This document shows, in pieces, positions 25,780-37,052 of a stretch of 64,000 bases of DNA. The notes under the pieces were generated by a model. It did not search any database, had not been told where the DNA came from, and saw only the letters and a list, made by a program, of their open reading frames with translations. The stretch lies in the NCBI GenBank assembly GCA_035485575.1, contig DATHNW010000011.1, positions 1-64,000 of the forward strand, given 5' to 3'. Numbering within the stretch: position 1 is the first letter of the stretch; each line of letters begins with the position of its first letter. The translations under genes and the position numbers were made by a program. Source of the DNA: DASRHD01 sp035485575. Its GTDB lineage: Bacteria; Verrucomicrobiota; Verrucomicrobiia; Opitutales; Opitutaceae.

Positions 25780-26769
25780 ATGAATTTTTTTCGTTTCTCA
25801 TCCTCTTCTCGTTTCAATTCGCGCGGTCTTTTGTGGACGGCGCTTTGCCTACTGGCCGCTTATCCGGCCCGCAGTTCCGCCTGCTCGGCCTGCGGCTGTT
25901 CGGTCAACTCCGACTGGACGGTGCAGGGCGCTGGCATCCAAACCGGCGGCGCCTTCGACGTGCGCATGGAGTATCTCGATCAATCGGATTTGCGCAGCGG
26001 CACGCACAGCGTGGACCGGGCGAAGCTGGACCTGCCCAACGACGACGAGATCCAGCAAAGCACGCTGACCCGCAATCTGTGGCTGACCTACAACTACGTC
26101 GCCAGCGATGCCTGGAGTTTCACCGCGCAGCTGCCCTACATCAGCCGCATCCACAGTACGATCGCGGCGGGCGACACGGAGATATCCACCTCGCGCGCGC
26201 ATAGCCCGGGCGACCTGCGACTGCTTGCGAGCTACCAGGGCTTTTTGCCCGCGCGCAACTTCGGTGTGCAGTTCGGCCTGAAACTGCCGACCGGCCGCTT
26301 CAGCCAGAATTTCGACACCGGCCCGCAGGCCGGCGAACTGCTCGACCGCGGACTGCAGGCCGGCACCGGCACGACAAACGCGATGATCGGCCTGTTCAAG
26401 TTCGGCTCGCTGAGTCCGTCGCTCGGCTACTTCGCGCAGACGCTGCTCGACCAGCCGCTGGCCGCGCGCGACGAATTTCGGCCTGGCACAAGTCTCAATG
26501 CCAATGCCGGGCTGCGTTTCACGGCCTCGCCGCGCTTCGAGCCGCAGGTGCAGATCGATGCCCATTGGGAGGGGCGCGAATCGGGCGAACTCGCGGATCG
26601 CGACAACAGCGGCGCATCGCAGTACTTCGTCACTCCGGGCCTCACCGTGCACGTGGCCCCGCACACGGACGCGTATGCCTTCCTGCAGGTGCCGCTCTAC
26701 CAGAAAGTCAACGGCCTCCAGCTGGAGGCCCGCTGGCTGCTCTCGATGGGCGTGCACTGGCGCCTGTGA
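25780..26769 (+). CDS. Outer membrane beta-barrel protein, transporter-like
   Basis: From the ATG at 25780 the 329-residue protein has a signal peptide ending near SSA, followed at once by a CSACGC cysteine cluster that could bind metal. The rest alternates short beta-strands (LTYNYVA, FTAQLPYISRI, GVQFGLKLPTG, QVQIDAHWEG) and ends in a terminal strand GVHWRL as outer-membrane barrels do. It resembles the 'meta-pathway/transporter' barrel family; substrate unknown. A strong bidirectional terminator follows. Confidence 0.75.
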   Translation: MNFFRFSSSSRFNSRGLLWTALCLLAAYPARSSACSACGCSVNSDWTVQGAGIQTGGAFDVRMEYLDQSDLRSGTHSVDRAKLDLPNDDEIQQSTLTRNLWLTYNYVASDAWSFTAQLPYISRIHSTIAAGDTEISTSRAHSPGDLRLLASYQGFLPARNFGVQFGLKLPTGRFSQNFDTGPQAGELLDRGLQAGTGTTNAMIGLFKFGSLSPSLGYFAQTLLDQPLAARDEFRPGTSLNANAGLRFTASPRFEPQVQIDAHWEGRESGELADRDNSGASQYFVTPGLTVHVAPHTDAYAFLQVPLYQKVNGLQLEARWLLSMGVHWRL

Positions 26770-26784
26770 CGAGCTTTGGCTTCT

Positions 26785-26822
26785 ATCGGCAGTGGGCAGT
26801 TTTAAATCTGCCCGCTGCCGAT
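26785..26822. terminator. Bidirectional terminator between convergent genes
   Basis: ATCGGCAGTGGGCAG and CTGCCCGCTGCCGAT pair over 15 positions (one U-G wobble) around the loop TTTTAAAT. It lies 15 bp after the barrel gene stop and 22 bp after the esterase gene stop on the other strand. Confidence 0.75.
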
Positions 26823-26844
26823 GCATCGGCCAGTTCTGCTTGCA

Positions 26845-28608
<1,764 letters not shown>

Positions 28609-28663
28609 GGCGCGGGATGCTTGGCGGCGGGGCAAAAGCTGTCAAAGGAAGTCACGATGCCGA

Positions 28664-28677
28664 GCCTGACGTCAGGC
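28664..28677. promoter_or_regulatory. 14-bp perfect palindrome in a divergent promoter region
   Basis: GCCTGACGTCAGGC is a perfect palindrome roughly midway between the divergent esterase and MFS genes. It is a candidate operator for co-control of both; no regulator gene is adjacent. Confidence 0.4.
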
Positions 28678-28727
28678 AGCGCTTTTTGTTGCCCGGTTTT
28701 TGATTTTTAGGCCAGAGTCCCGGGCCC

Positions 28728-29975
28728 ATGAGTGAAGCCGCCGCGCGTCCGTCCACCTTCCGTGAAGTTTTGCAGCCTGCCGTGATCGTCGGCGCCCTCG
28801 GCTATTTCGTCGATATCTACGATCTCATCCTGTTCAGCATCGTCCGCCGCACCAGCCTGATGGAGCTGGGCTTTACGGGCGACCAGCTCGTCGGCCACGG
28901 CATTTTTCTCCTGAATCTCCAAATGGTGGGCATGCTGGTCGGCGGCATCATCTTCGGCATTCTCGGCGACCGGCTGGGGCGCGTCGTCCTGCTCTTCAGC
29001 TCGATCCTGCTTTATTCGGCGGCCAATATCGCCAACGGTTTTGTCCACTCGATGGAGGCCTATGCTTTCTGGCGTTTCATGGCGGGCGTCGGCTTGGCGG
29101 GCGAACTCGGCGGCAGCATCACGCTGGTTTCCGAGGTGCTGTCGAAGGAGGCGCGCGGCTATGGCACGATGATCGTCGCGACGGTCGGCGTGCTGGGCGC
29201 GGTCGCGGGCGGCTTGGTGGCCGACCTCGTGCACTGGCGCACGGCTTATTTCATCGGCGGCGGGCTCGGGCTGGCGTTGCTGGCGCTGCGGGTGAGCGTC
29301 GTCGAATCCGGCATGTTCAAGCAGATGCAGGCCAGCGGGGCGGAACTTTCCCGCGGCCGTTTTCTCTCCCTGTTTTCCAGCTGGGCGCGTTTTGGAAAAT
29401 ATCTCCGCTGCATCCTGATCGGCCTGCCGAGCTGGTTCGTCGTCGGTGTGCTGGTCACATTCTCGCCCGAATTCGCGAAGGCGTTGCACATCGAGGGTGA
29501 GATCAAGGCCAACTACGCGGTGCTGTTCGTCTATCTTGGGCTGGCGTTCGGCGATTTTGCCAGCGGGTACATCAGCCAGGTGATGCGCTCGCGCAAGAAA
29601 GTCGTCCTGGGCTTCATCCTGTTCACGCTTGTGGCCGTCGCGGTGTATTTCCTGTCGGCCGGGCAGAGTGCCGCGGTGTTTTATACAATCGTGCTGCTGC
29701 TGGGCATCGGCATCGGCTACTGGGCGATATTCGTCACCATCGCCGCGGAGCAGTTTGGCACCAATATCCGTGCCACGGTGGCGACGACGGTGCCGAATTT
29801 CGTGCGCGGTGCGGTCGTGCCCATCACGCTCGGTTTCAATTACTGCAAAGGGCAGTTCGGCATCATTCCCGGCGCCGTGCTGGTCGGGCTAATCTGCATC
29901 TTCGTCGCACTCTGGGCGCTGGCCGGACTCGAGGAAACCCACGGCAAGGACCTCAATTACCTCGAGCTGATCTAG
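28728..29975 (+). CDS. MFS transporter
   Basis: The 415-residue protein has about 12 membrane helices and the MFS motif between helices 2 and 3 (GILGDRLGR). The N-terminal half carries GYFVDIYDLILFS and FMAGVGLAGELGGSI, patterns of the metabolite:H+ symporter and sugar/sialate groups. It is divergent from the secreted esterase gene and may import the released product. Substrate is not determined. Confidence 0.9.
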   Translation: MSEAAARPSTFREVLQPAVIVGALGYFVDIYDLILFSIVRRTSLMELGFTGDQLVGHGIFLLNLQMVGMLVGGIIFGILGDRLGRVVLLFSSILLYSAANIANGFVHSMEAYAFWRFMAGVGLAGELGGSITLVSEVLSKEARGYGTMIVATVGVLGAVAGGLVADLVHWRTAYFIGGGLGLALLALRVSVVESGMFKQMQASGAELSRGRFLSLFSSWARFGKYLRCILIGLPSWFVVGVLVTFSPEFAKALHIEGEIKANYAVLFVYLGLAFGDFASGYISQVMRSRKKVVLGFILFTLVAVAVYFLSAGQSAAVFYTIVLLLGIGIGYWAIFVTIAAEQFGTNIRATVATTVPNFVRGAVVPITLGFNYCKGQFGIIPGAVLVGLICIFVALWALAGLEETHGKDLNYLELI

Positions 29976-29990
29976 CCGCCGGGACAAAGA

Positions 29991-30018
29991 AAAAGGCGGC
30001 CGTTGCGGGCCGCCTTTT
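29991..30018. terminator. Bidirectional intrinsic terminator
   Basis: AAAAGGCGGCC and GGCCGCCTTTT form an 11-bp stem with a 6-nt loop; the A/T runs give a U-tract in either direction. It sits between the convergent MFS and phosphofructokinase genes. Confidence 0.85.
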
Positions 30019-30036
30019 GATGCAAAGTATCAATGC

Positions 30037-31293
30037 TCAGGTCTCGTAGGAAGGCAGGGTCTTGTCCACGCGGACCTTCTCGAGGCGCACGAAATGCGGC
30101 AGACCGGTATCGTAGGGCACCGTGACTTCGCCCTGGATGAGCGGCTGGGCGTAGCGGAGGAACTGGAAGTTCATGCTGACGCCGTCCTCGTTGATCCATT
30201 CACGCGGCAGTTTCTTGGTGCCGTTGGCGATGTCGCTGAGGGGGGTGAGGCCGGTTTCGCAGGTGTAGTGGTCGGTGTCGCCGCGGACGAGCGTGACCAT
30301 CTTGTCGGTCTCGCCGGAGACGGCGGCGCGCACGGCGGCCTGGCCGGCGAGGTAGGCCTCATCGTTGTCGGTCTTCGACGAGCAATGCGCGGCGGCGCGC
30401 TGGGCGATGCCGAACTTGGCGACGCGGGCCTTGATGCCGGGGAGGTTGGTGGCGACGAGGTCGGCGAGGTATTCACCGACGCCGCCGAGTTGGGCGTGGC
30501 CGAAGGCATCGGTGGCGCCGTCGGCGTTGACGTAGTTGCCATCGGCATCGACGAGGCCTTCGCCCACGACGACGAGGCAGTATTTCTCGCGGGCGAGGAC
30601 GCGCTTCACGTCAGCCGCAAATTTTTCGGGGCTGAAGGCGATTTCGGGCAGAAGGATGATATGGGGCGGGTCGTGCGGGTGCTCGCGGCGCTTGGCGAGC
30701 GAGGCGCCGGCGGCGATCCAGCCGGCGCTGCGGCCCATGACCTCGACGATGGAGACAAGGTCGTGCTGGCCCATGGCCTCGTTGTCGGCCGCGATCTCGC
30801 GCACGGTGGTGGCGACGTACTTGATGACGCTGCCATAGCCGGGGCAGTGGTCGGTGACGACCAGGTCGTTGTCGATGGTCTTGGGCACGCCGATGACGCG
30901 CATTTCCCAGCCCTGCTGCTGGGCGAGCTTGGAAATCTTGTCAGCGGTGTCCTGCGAGTCGTTGCCGCCGCAGTAGAAAAAGTAGCGGATGTTGTGCGCC
31001 TTGAAGACCTCGATGATGCGTTCGAAGTCCTGCTGCTTCTTGAGCTTGTAACGGACGGTGCCGAGGGCGGCGCCGGGCGAGTGGCGGAGGGCGCGGATCT
31101 GCTGCTGCGACTCGGCGGCGAGGTCGATGAGCTCCTCCTGGAGGATGCCGAGCACGCCATTGAAGCTGCCGTAGATCTCCTCGACGCAGTCGTGGTTGAG
31201 CGCTTCGGCGACGACGCCGGCAACGCTGGCATTGATGACGGCGGTGGGGCCGCCAGATTGGCCCACCAAGACATTTCCTACGAGTTCAGCCAT
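30037..31293 (-). CDS. pfp: Pyrophosphate-dependent 6-phosphofructokinase
   Basis: The 418-residue enzyme phosphorylates fructose 6-phosphate, probably using pyrophosphate. GQSGGPTAVINAS (11-23) starts the Rossmann-like fold. GGND at 109-112 replaces the GGDG-type segment of ATP-dependent enzymes and PKTIDND is at 137-143; the Asp and Lys in these motifs are diagnostic for PPi use. It is a soluble glycolytic enzyme, transcribed alone between a terminator and purB. Confidence 0.93.
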   Translation of the reverse strand: MAELVGNVLVGQSGGPTAVINASVAGVVAEALNHDCVEEIYGSFNGVLGILQEELIDLAAESQQQIRALRHSPGAALGTVRYKLKKQQDFERIIEVFKAHNIRYFFYCGGNDSQDTADKISKLAQQQGWEMRVIGVPKTIDNDLVVTDHCPGYGSVIKYVATTVREIAADNEAMGQHDLVSIVEVMGRSAGWIAAGASLAKRREHPHDPPHIILLPEIAFSPEKFAADVKRVLAREKYCLVVVGEGLVDADGNYVNADGATDAFGHAQLGGVGEYLADLVATNLPGIKARVAKFGIAQRAAAHCSSKTDNDEAYLAGQAAVRAAVSGETDKMVTLVRGDTDHYTCETGLTPLSDIANGTKKLPREWINEDGVSMNFQFLRYAQPLIQGEVTVPYDTGLPHFVRLEKVRVDKTLPSYET

Positions 31294-31416
31294 GATGAAA
31301 GTGAATAAGGGTTCGAAAAACGAGAAAGGCCAACAAACCGGCAGCGCGCGGCGGAGGCAAACGAAAATTTAGGGACATTGCGCGGCGGATGAAACCCGCG
31401 GCGTGCCGCCCCGGGG

Positions 31417-32892
31417 CTAGAGCAGCCGGCCCGGCCGGTATTGGGCCGCGCGCGGGTGCTTGCGGGCGAGCGGCTTCACCTCGGCGATGAACGCATCCAC
31501 CTGGTGCGGCGCGGCGCCGACGAAGCGGCTGTTTTCGGCGAGAATGGCCTGCAGCTGCTTTTTCCCGAGGCCGATGCGCTTGTCGCCCGCGATGCGTGCG
31601 AGGAGGTCGGCGTCGCCGTTCGCGCCGCCGGAACGCAGGGCCTTGGCGGCGGCCAGGGCGTGCTCCTTGATGGCGGCGTGCGCGGTTTCGCGGCCGGCGC
31701 CGTGTTTCACGGCTTCCATCAGGATCGTGGTCGTGGCGAGAAAGGGCAGGTTGCGCTCGTTTTCGGCGGCGATGGCGGCGGGGAAGATCTCCATCTGCGC
31801 GAGCACGGCGAGGAAGGTTTCAAACAGCCCGTCGATCGCGAAGAACGCATCGGGCAGCGCAACGCGGCGCACGACCGAGCAGGAGACGTCGCCTTCGTTC
31901 CATTGGTGACCGGCGAGGCCGGCGGTCATCGCGACATGTCCGCTGAGCACGGTGGCGAAGCCGCAGATGCGCTCGCAGTTGCGCGCATTGACCTTGTGCG
32001 GCATGGCCGATGAACCCACCTGGCCCTCTTGGAATCCCTCCGTGAGCAGGCCCTGTCCGGCCATGAGCCGCAGGGTGATGGCGAAGCTCGAAGCGGCCGA
32101 GGCCAGCTGGTATAGAGCGCTGACGACGTCGAAATCGAGGCTGCGCGGGTAAACCTGTCCGACCGCCGCCAGCGACGCGCGGAAGCCGAGGTGCTTGAGC
32201 ACGCGGGCCTCGAGCTCGATGACCTTGTCGGCGCGGCCGCCGAGGAGCGTGAGCTGGTCGAGCTGGGTGCCGACCGCGCCTTTCAGGCCGCGCACGGGAT
32301 AGCGTTCGATGAGATCCTCGAGCCGGGCGAAAGCGAGCAGCAGCTCCTGGCCGAACATCGCGAAGCGCTTGCCGAGCGTGGTGGGCTGCGCGGGGACGTT
32401 GTGCGTGCGCCCGGTGATCATCACGTCGCGGTGCGTCTCAGCCTGGCGCGCGAGCGCGAGCAGCGCGGCGACGGCCTTGGTGTGGACGACCTTGAGGGCG
32501 CGGAAAATCTGCAGTTGCTCGACATTTTCCGTGAGATCGCGGCTAGTCAGCCCGAGATGGATGAACTGGCGGTTGGCCAGCTCGGAGAATTCCTCGATGC
32601 GGGCCTTCACGTCGTGGAGCGTGACGCGCTCGCGCTTGGCGATAGAGGTGAGGTTGACGAGGCTTTTGATGCGCTCGTAGTCCTTGATCGCGTCGGCGGG
32701 GATGGGCACACCGAGATCCTTCTGCGCCTTCATGACGGCGATCCAGAAATCGCGCTCGAGGAGCACGCGGCCGGGCGCAGACCAGATATCCTTCATGGCC
32801 GGCGACGCGTAGCGCTCGGCCAGGACATTGGCGATGGGCGCAGGCGGCGGGGCGGGGTCGGCAGTGGCGGGAGCAGGCGAGGAGGTTTTCAA
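31417..32892 (-). CDS. purB: Adenylosuccinate lyase
   Basis: The 491-residue enzyme of the fumarase/aspartase superfamily cleaves SAICAR and adenylosuccinate in purine synthesis. TSRDLTEN near 116-123, TGRTHNVPAQPTT (160-172, His164) and the signature loop GSSAMPHKVNARN (293-305) are all present. An Ala/Pro-rich N-terminal extension of about 20 residues precedes the domain; an internal start at Met33 is possible. It lies between pfp and holA on the same strand. Confidence 0.93.
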   Translation of the reverse strand: MKTSSPAPATADPAPPPAPIANVLAERYASPAMKDIWSAPGRVLLERDFWIAVMKAQKDLGVPIPADAIKDYERIKSLVNLTSIAKRERVTLHDVKARIEEFSELANRQFIHLGLTSRDLTENVEQLQIFRALKVVHTKAVAALLALARQAETHRDVMITGRTHNVPAQPTTLGKRFAMFGQELLLAFARLEDLIERYPVRGLKGAVGTQLDQLTLLGGRADKVIELEARVLKHLGFRASLAAVGQVYPRSLDFDVVSALYQLASAASSFAITLRLMAGQGLLTEGFQEGQVGSSAMPHKVNARNCERICGFATVLSGHVAMTAGLAGHQWNEGDVSCSVVRRVALPDAFFAIDGLFETFLAVLAQMEIFPAAIAAENERNLPFLATTTILMEAVKHGAGRETAHAAIKEHALAAAKALRSGGANGDADLLARIAGDKRIGLGKKQLQAILAENSRFVGAAPHQVDAFIAEVKPLARKHPRAAQYRPGRLL

Positions 32893-32968
32893 CGTCGAAG
32901 GGCTCCACGCATAACAATCGCCGCGGCGTTGACGACTGAAAAGAGGCGGATTTTGCGCCGCGTAAACT

Positions 32969-34066
32969 TCACGTCAAACACCGTACGGCCAGCGCGTGCA
33001 GCACCTCTTCCTGCTCATTGGGCCGGCGGATGATTTCCTCGAAGGCGGAGATGAATTCGCGCTGGTTGTCGATGAGCCGGCGCAGCCCGGGCAGCTTCGC
33101 GCCGGCGAGCTTGCCGAGATACCACGGGTTCTGCGTGAAGACGTTGAAGGAGCTTTTCTCGGCCGCGGCCTCGCCGAATTTCGCGGCATGCATCGCGGCC
33201 GCGGCGGGCAGGCCGTCCACGCCGCGCGGACCGAGCCGCACGTCGCCGCCGTCGAGCAGCGCACGGAGCTGGAGCAGGATGCGGTTGCGGTTTTGCAGCG
33301 CGCTGATGACCGGGCGGGCATCGCCACCGGTGAAGAAATGCCGGTGCAGCGCGGTGAGCGTCCATTTCAGGTCGCCGCTGAAAAACGCCTCGGCGGTCTC
33401 GAAAAAATCGCCCTCGGCGACATTCGGCGTGAGCTCGGCGACGTGCGCCTCCTCGATGGCGGTGCTTTCGCCGGCGAAATTCGCGAGCTTGCGCACCTCC
33501 TCGACCAGCAGGCGGCTGTTGGCACCGATCCGGGCGAGAAGAAGGTCGACTGCGCCGGGCGCAAAGGTCGCGCCGAGGGCGCGTGCCTCGGCGAGCACGA
33601 CCCCCGCGAGCGCCTCGCCGCCGGCTTCGCTGTCGCCGCCGACGAGCGCGAAATCGGCGTTTTTTTCGCACCATTTCGGAAACGCGCGGCGGCGGTCCAC
33701 CGGCGCGGCAGTGACGAGCGCGGCGACTTCGGCCGGATCTATCTTTCCCAAAAGCGCCTGCAGGTCCTCGACGAGCCGGAGCGTGCCCTCGGCGCGGCCG
33801 GTGACGCTCTCAGCGAGGAAATTCACGTCCTTCAGCCAGATGACGCGGCGGCCGCCGAACATCGGCACGGTCTGTACGGCCTCGCGGAAACGGTTCACCG
33901 CCGTCTCGACCTCGCCGACGTTGGCCGCGAAGCCGTTGACGACTTCACGCGAGAACTCGTCGGCGCCCGTCTCCGCGGCGAGCGCGTCGAAACGCTGCTG
34001 GCCGGCGCGCTGCACGAGAAACTCGTCGGCGCCGCAGACGAAGGCGAAGGCTTTGGGCGCGGGCAT
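32969..34066 (-). CDS. holA: DNA polymerase III delta subunit
   Basis: The 365-residue protein (ATG at 34066, MPAPKAFAFVCG; the frame open upstream is not conserved) matches the clamp-loader delta subunit: an N-terminal AAA+-like domain with AFVCGADEFLVQRA, a middle domain with LLVEEVRKLANFAG, and a C-terminal collar helix bundle with FFTGGDARPVISALQNRNRILLQLRALL. It should help load the beta clamp. It is divergent from arnT across 87 bp. Confidence 0.88.
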   Translation of the reverse strand: MPAPKAFAFVCGADEFLVQRAGQQRFDALAAETGADEFSREVVNGFAANVGEVETAVNRFREAVQTVPMFGGRRVIWLKDVNFLAESVTGRAEGTLRLVEDLQALLGKIDPAEVAALVTAAPVDRRRAFPKWCEKNADFALVGGDSEAGGEALAGVVLAEARALGATFAPGAVDLLLARIGANSRLLVEEVRKLANFAGESTAIEEAHVAELTPNVAEGDFFETAEAFFSGDLKWTLTALHRHFFTGGDARPVISALQNRNRILLQLRALLDGGDVRLGPRGVDGLPAAAAMHAAKFGEAAAEKSSFNVFTQNPWYLGKLAGAKLPGLRRLIDNQREFISAFEEIIRRPNEQEEVLHALAVRCLT

Positions 34067-34153
34067 GCGTCTGGTTTGGCCGGGCGGCGGGCGGAACGAA
34101 ACGAAAAAAATCGCCAAAGTCGCGGCGGGACTGTGAGAGTGCGCGTGATTTTC

Positions 34154-35866
34154 ATGCAGATTTTCGCCAAACCCCGCCCGGCGCCGCGCGAAATTTGGGC
34201 CCGCGACCTGTTGTTGCTGGCGCTCTGCGTGGGCGCGCTGTTTTTTTTCGGGCTGGGGAATTATCCGCTGCAGAATCCCGATGAGGGGCGTTATGCGGAG
34301 ATTCCGCGCGAGATGGTGGCGACAGGCGATTTCGTGACGCCGCGGCTCAACGGCGTGAAATATTTTGAAAAGCCGCCGCTGTTTTACTGGTGCGTGGCGG
34401 CATCGGTGAAGCTATTTGGCGGGGAGGAATGGACGCTGCGCGCCTGGCCGGCGATGTTCGCGGTCGCTGGCGTGCTGATGACATACGCGGCCGGACTTTC
34501 CCTTTACGGCCGCACGGTGGGCCTGGCGGGCGCGGTGGTGCTGGCGACGTCGCTGTTTTACTTCGCGCTCGCGCACGTGCTCATCATCGACATGGCGGTG
34601 TCGGTGCTGATCTCTGGCGTGCTATTTGCGTTCATCACGGGCGTGCAGGCGGAGCCGGGGCGGCGGAGGCGCACGCTGTTTTACGCGCTCTATGTCTGTG
34701 CGGCGCTGGCTACGCTGGCGAAGGGGCTGATCGGCTTCCTGCTGCCGGGCGCGGTGATGTTTTTATGGCTGCTGATTTTCAATGAGTGGCGGCGCCTGCG
34801 GCCATTTTACCTGCCCACCGGCGCGCTGATCTTTCTGGCGATTGCGGCGCCGTGGCACGTGCTGGCCGGGCTGGCCAACCACTCGCCGGTGAAAGAGCAC
34901 GATTTTACGTGGTTTTATTTCGTGCGCGAGCACTGGCTGCGGTTCACGACGGATGTGGATAATCGTGTTGAGCCATTCTGGTGGTTCGCGCCGATCATCC
35001 TGGCGGGGCTGTTTCCCTGGATCGCGTTTTTCGTGCAAAGCTTGCGGCACAACCTGCAAGGCGGCTGGGCCGCGCGCGCTGGCAATTCGGTGGCCTGGTT
35101 CTGCGTGGTCTGGGCGGGATTTATCTTTCTGTTTTTTTCGGCGTCGCACTCGAAGCTTGTGCCTTATGTTTTGCCGGTGGTTCCGCCGCTGGCTCTGCTG
35201 ATCGGGCGCTATGTGGCGCTCGGCTGGGAAGTGCCGGCTGAGGCGCCGCTGCGCGTGGGGTTTCGCGTTTACGGTTTTACCGCCGGGGCGCTGGCGATGG
35301 CGTTGTTCACGGTCTGGGCGCGCCTGCCAGCGGACAAGCTGGCGCCTGCGCAGCGCACGGCTCTGGCCCCGTTTGTCACCGTACTGGTATCGGTTCTGTG
35401 TACGGGCGGTTTTCTGGTGCCATGGCTGGCGGCGCGGCGCGGCGCGCGCATGGGCTTGCAGGCGCTGGTGGTGGCGACGGCGGTGTTTTTTATTGTGGTA
35501 GTATCCGCATTGCCCTCGGTGATGGATCGAACGACGAAGCCGATCGCCGGCCGTCTGCGCCCGGAGCTGAAGCCCGGCGACCGGGTGTTCAGCTATCACC
35601 ATTTTTTCCATGATCTTCCATTCTACCTTGGGCGCACAATTGGCACGGTGGAGTCTGCCGACGAGATGGCCTTCGGCATTGCGGCAGAGGATCACAGCGA
35701 TCGTTATGTCGACGAGGCGGCTTTCCGCCGGCTCTGGACCGAGCCCGGCCGGGTTTTTGCCGTGGCGCGCCGGAAGGATGTGACGGATCTTTTTGCCGAT
35801 CCGACGTTCCGATACAAGTTGATCGCCGAGAGCAACGGCGACATTCTCATCTGCAACCAACCTTAA
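34154..35866 (+). CDS. arnT: Glycosyltransferase family 39, lipid A Ara4N transferase-like
   Basis: The 570-residue membrane protein is an ArnT/PMT-type glycosyltransferase with about 12 helices. The first periplasmic loop has NPDEGRYAEIPREM, with the acidic pair Asp43/Glu44 and the Arg/Tyr typical of ArnT, then GVKYFEKPPLFYW. It should transfer 4-amino-4-deoxy-L-arabinose from undecaprenyl phosphate to lipid A in the periplasm. The ATG at 34154 is the first start that gives a normal N-terminus. Ten bases separate it from arnB. Other GT39 substrates are possible, but the neighbours make Ara4N very likely. Confidence 0.88.
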   Translation: MQIFAKPRPAPREIWARDLLLLALCVGALFFFGLGNYPLQNPDEGRYAEIPREMVATGDFVTPRLNGVKYFEKPPLFYWCVAASVKLFGGEEWTLRAWPAMFAVAGVLMTYAAGLSLYGRTVGLAGAVVLATSLFYFALAHVLIIDMAVSVLISGVLFAFITGVQAEPGRRRRTLFYALYVCAALATLAKGLIGFLLPGAVMFLWLLIFNEWRRLRPFYLPTGALIFLAIAAPWHVLAGLANHSPVKEHDFTWFYFVREHWLRFTTDVDNRVEPFWWFAPIILAGLFPWIAFFVQSLRHNLQGGWAARAGNSVAWFCVVWAGFIFLFFSASHSKLVPYVLPVVPPLALLIGRYVALGWEVPAEAPLRVGFRVYGFTAGALAMALFTVWARLPADKLAPAQRTALAPFVTVLVSVLCTGGFLVPWLAARRGARMGLQALVVATAVFFIVVVSALPSVMDRTTKPIAGRLRPELKPGDRVFSYHHFFHDLPFYLGRTIGTVESADEMAFGIAAEDHSDRYVDEAAFRRLWTEPGRVFAVARRKDVTDLFADPTFRYKLIAESNGDILICNQP

Positions 35867-35876
35867 TCGCCGACCC

Positions 35877-37052
35877 ATGTCCGCGCCTTCTGTCGCGTCA
35901 CCCAAGCCCGCTGCACCGTTCCTGCCGTTCACCCGGCCGACCATCGACGATGAAACCATCGCCGGCGTGGCCGAGGTGCTGCGCTCCGGCTGGATCACTT
36001 CCGGGCCGCAGGTGAAGGCCTTCGAGGCGAAGCTCTCCGAGTATTGCGGCGGCCGGCCGGTGCGCGCCTTCAATTCCGGCACGTGCACGATGGAAATCGC
36101 CCTGCGCCTGGCGGGCATCGGTCCCGGCCATGAGGTCATCACGACCCCGCTTTCGTGGGTTGCGACCAGCAACGTCATCCTCGAGGTCGGCGCGCGGCCG
36201 GTCTTCGTCGATATCGATCCGGTCACGCGCAATATCGATCTCGCCCGCATCGAGGCGGCGATCACACCTGCGACGCGCGCCATTCTCCCGGTTGACCTTT
36301 CCGGCCTGCCGGTGGACCGCGACCGGCTCTACGCCATCGCAAAAAAGCACAAGCTCCGCGTGGTCGAGGACGCCGCCCAGGCCTTCGGCAGCCTGTGGCA
36401 GGGCCGGCGCATCGGCAGCTTCGGTGATTTCGTGTCGTTCAGTTTCCACCCGAACAAAAACATCACCACCATCGAGGGCGGCTGCCTCGTCCTCAACGAC
36501 GAGCACGAGGCGAAGCTCGCCGAGCAATACCGCCTGCAGGGCGTCGTCCGCTCGGGCCAGGACGGCATGGAGGTCGATCTGGTCGGCGGGAAATTCAACC
36601 TTACCGACGTCGCCGCCCGGGTTGGGCTCGGGCAGCTGCCGCATCTCGATGCATTCACCGCCCGCCGCCGTGAACTCGCCCGCGCTTATCTTGAGCGGCT
36701 CGACACGCCCGCGGTCCGCGCGCTCGGCCTGCGCCTGCCGGTCGCCGACTTTGCGAACAGCAACTGGCACATGTTCCAGGTCATCCTGCCTGAGGAGCGC
36801 CTGACGCTCAAGCGCGCCGACGTGATGACGCAATTGCACACAGCGGGCATCGGCAGTGGCGTGCATTATCCAGCCATCCACCTTTTTGCGCTTTACCGGC
36901 GACACGGCTGGAACGACGGCGATTTCCCGCACGCGGAATATGCTGGCCGCAACATCCTCACGCTGCCGCTGTTCCCGGCCATGACGCCCGCTGACGTCGC
37001 GCGCGTCGCGTCGGCCCTGATCGCGATTCTTGAAGCCCACCAGAAGCCATGA
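35877..37052 (+). CDS. arnB: UDP-Ara4O aminotransferase, ArnB-type
   Basis: The 391-residue PLP enzyme of the DegT/DnrJ/EryC1 family converts UDP-4-keto-pentose to UDP-4-amino-4-deoxy-L-arabinose. It matches ArnB closely (FLPFTRPTIDDETI, LRSGWITSGP, FSFHPNKNIT with PLP-binding Lys194, GGKFNLTDVAA, HYPAIHLFALYR). It follows arnT and overlaps arnC by 4 bp, indicating an operon. Confidence 0.93.
   Translation: MSAPSVASPKPAAPFLPFTRPTIDDETIAGVAEVLRSGWITSGPQVKAFEAKLSEYCGGRPVRAFNSGTCTMEIALRLAGIGPGHEVITTPLSWVATSNVILEVGARPVFVDIDPVTRNIDLARIEAAITPATRAILPVDLSGLPVDRDRLYAIAKKHKLRVVEDAAQAFGSLWQGRRIGSFGDFVSFSFHPNKNITTIEGGCLVLNDEHEAKLAEQYRLQGVVRSGQDGMEVDLVGGKFNLTDVAARVGLGQLPHLDAFTARRRELARAYLERLDTPAVRALGLRLPVADFANSNWHMFQVILPEERLTLKRADVMTQLHTAGIGSGVHYPAIHLFALYRRHGWNDGDFPHAEYAGRNILTLPLFPAMTPADVARVASALIAILEAHQKP

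Noticed and set aside
30094..31308. Rightward open frame of 404 codons opposite pfp
   Set aside because: Antisense to an unmistakable phosphofructokinase; low-complexity Gly/Asp/Val product.
32996..34153. Extension of the arnT frame upstream through holA
   Set aside because: The frame is open only because it is antisense to high-GC holA; ArnT similarity starts at the ATG at 34154.
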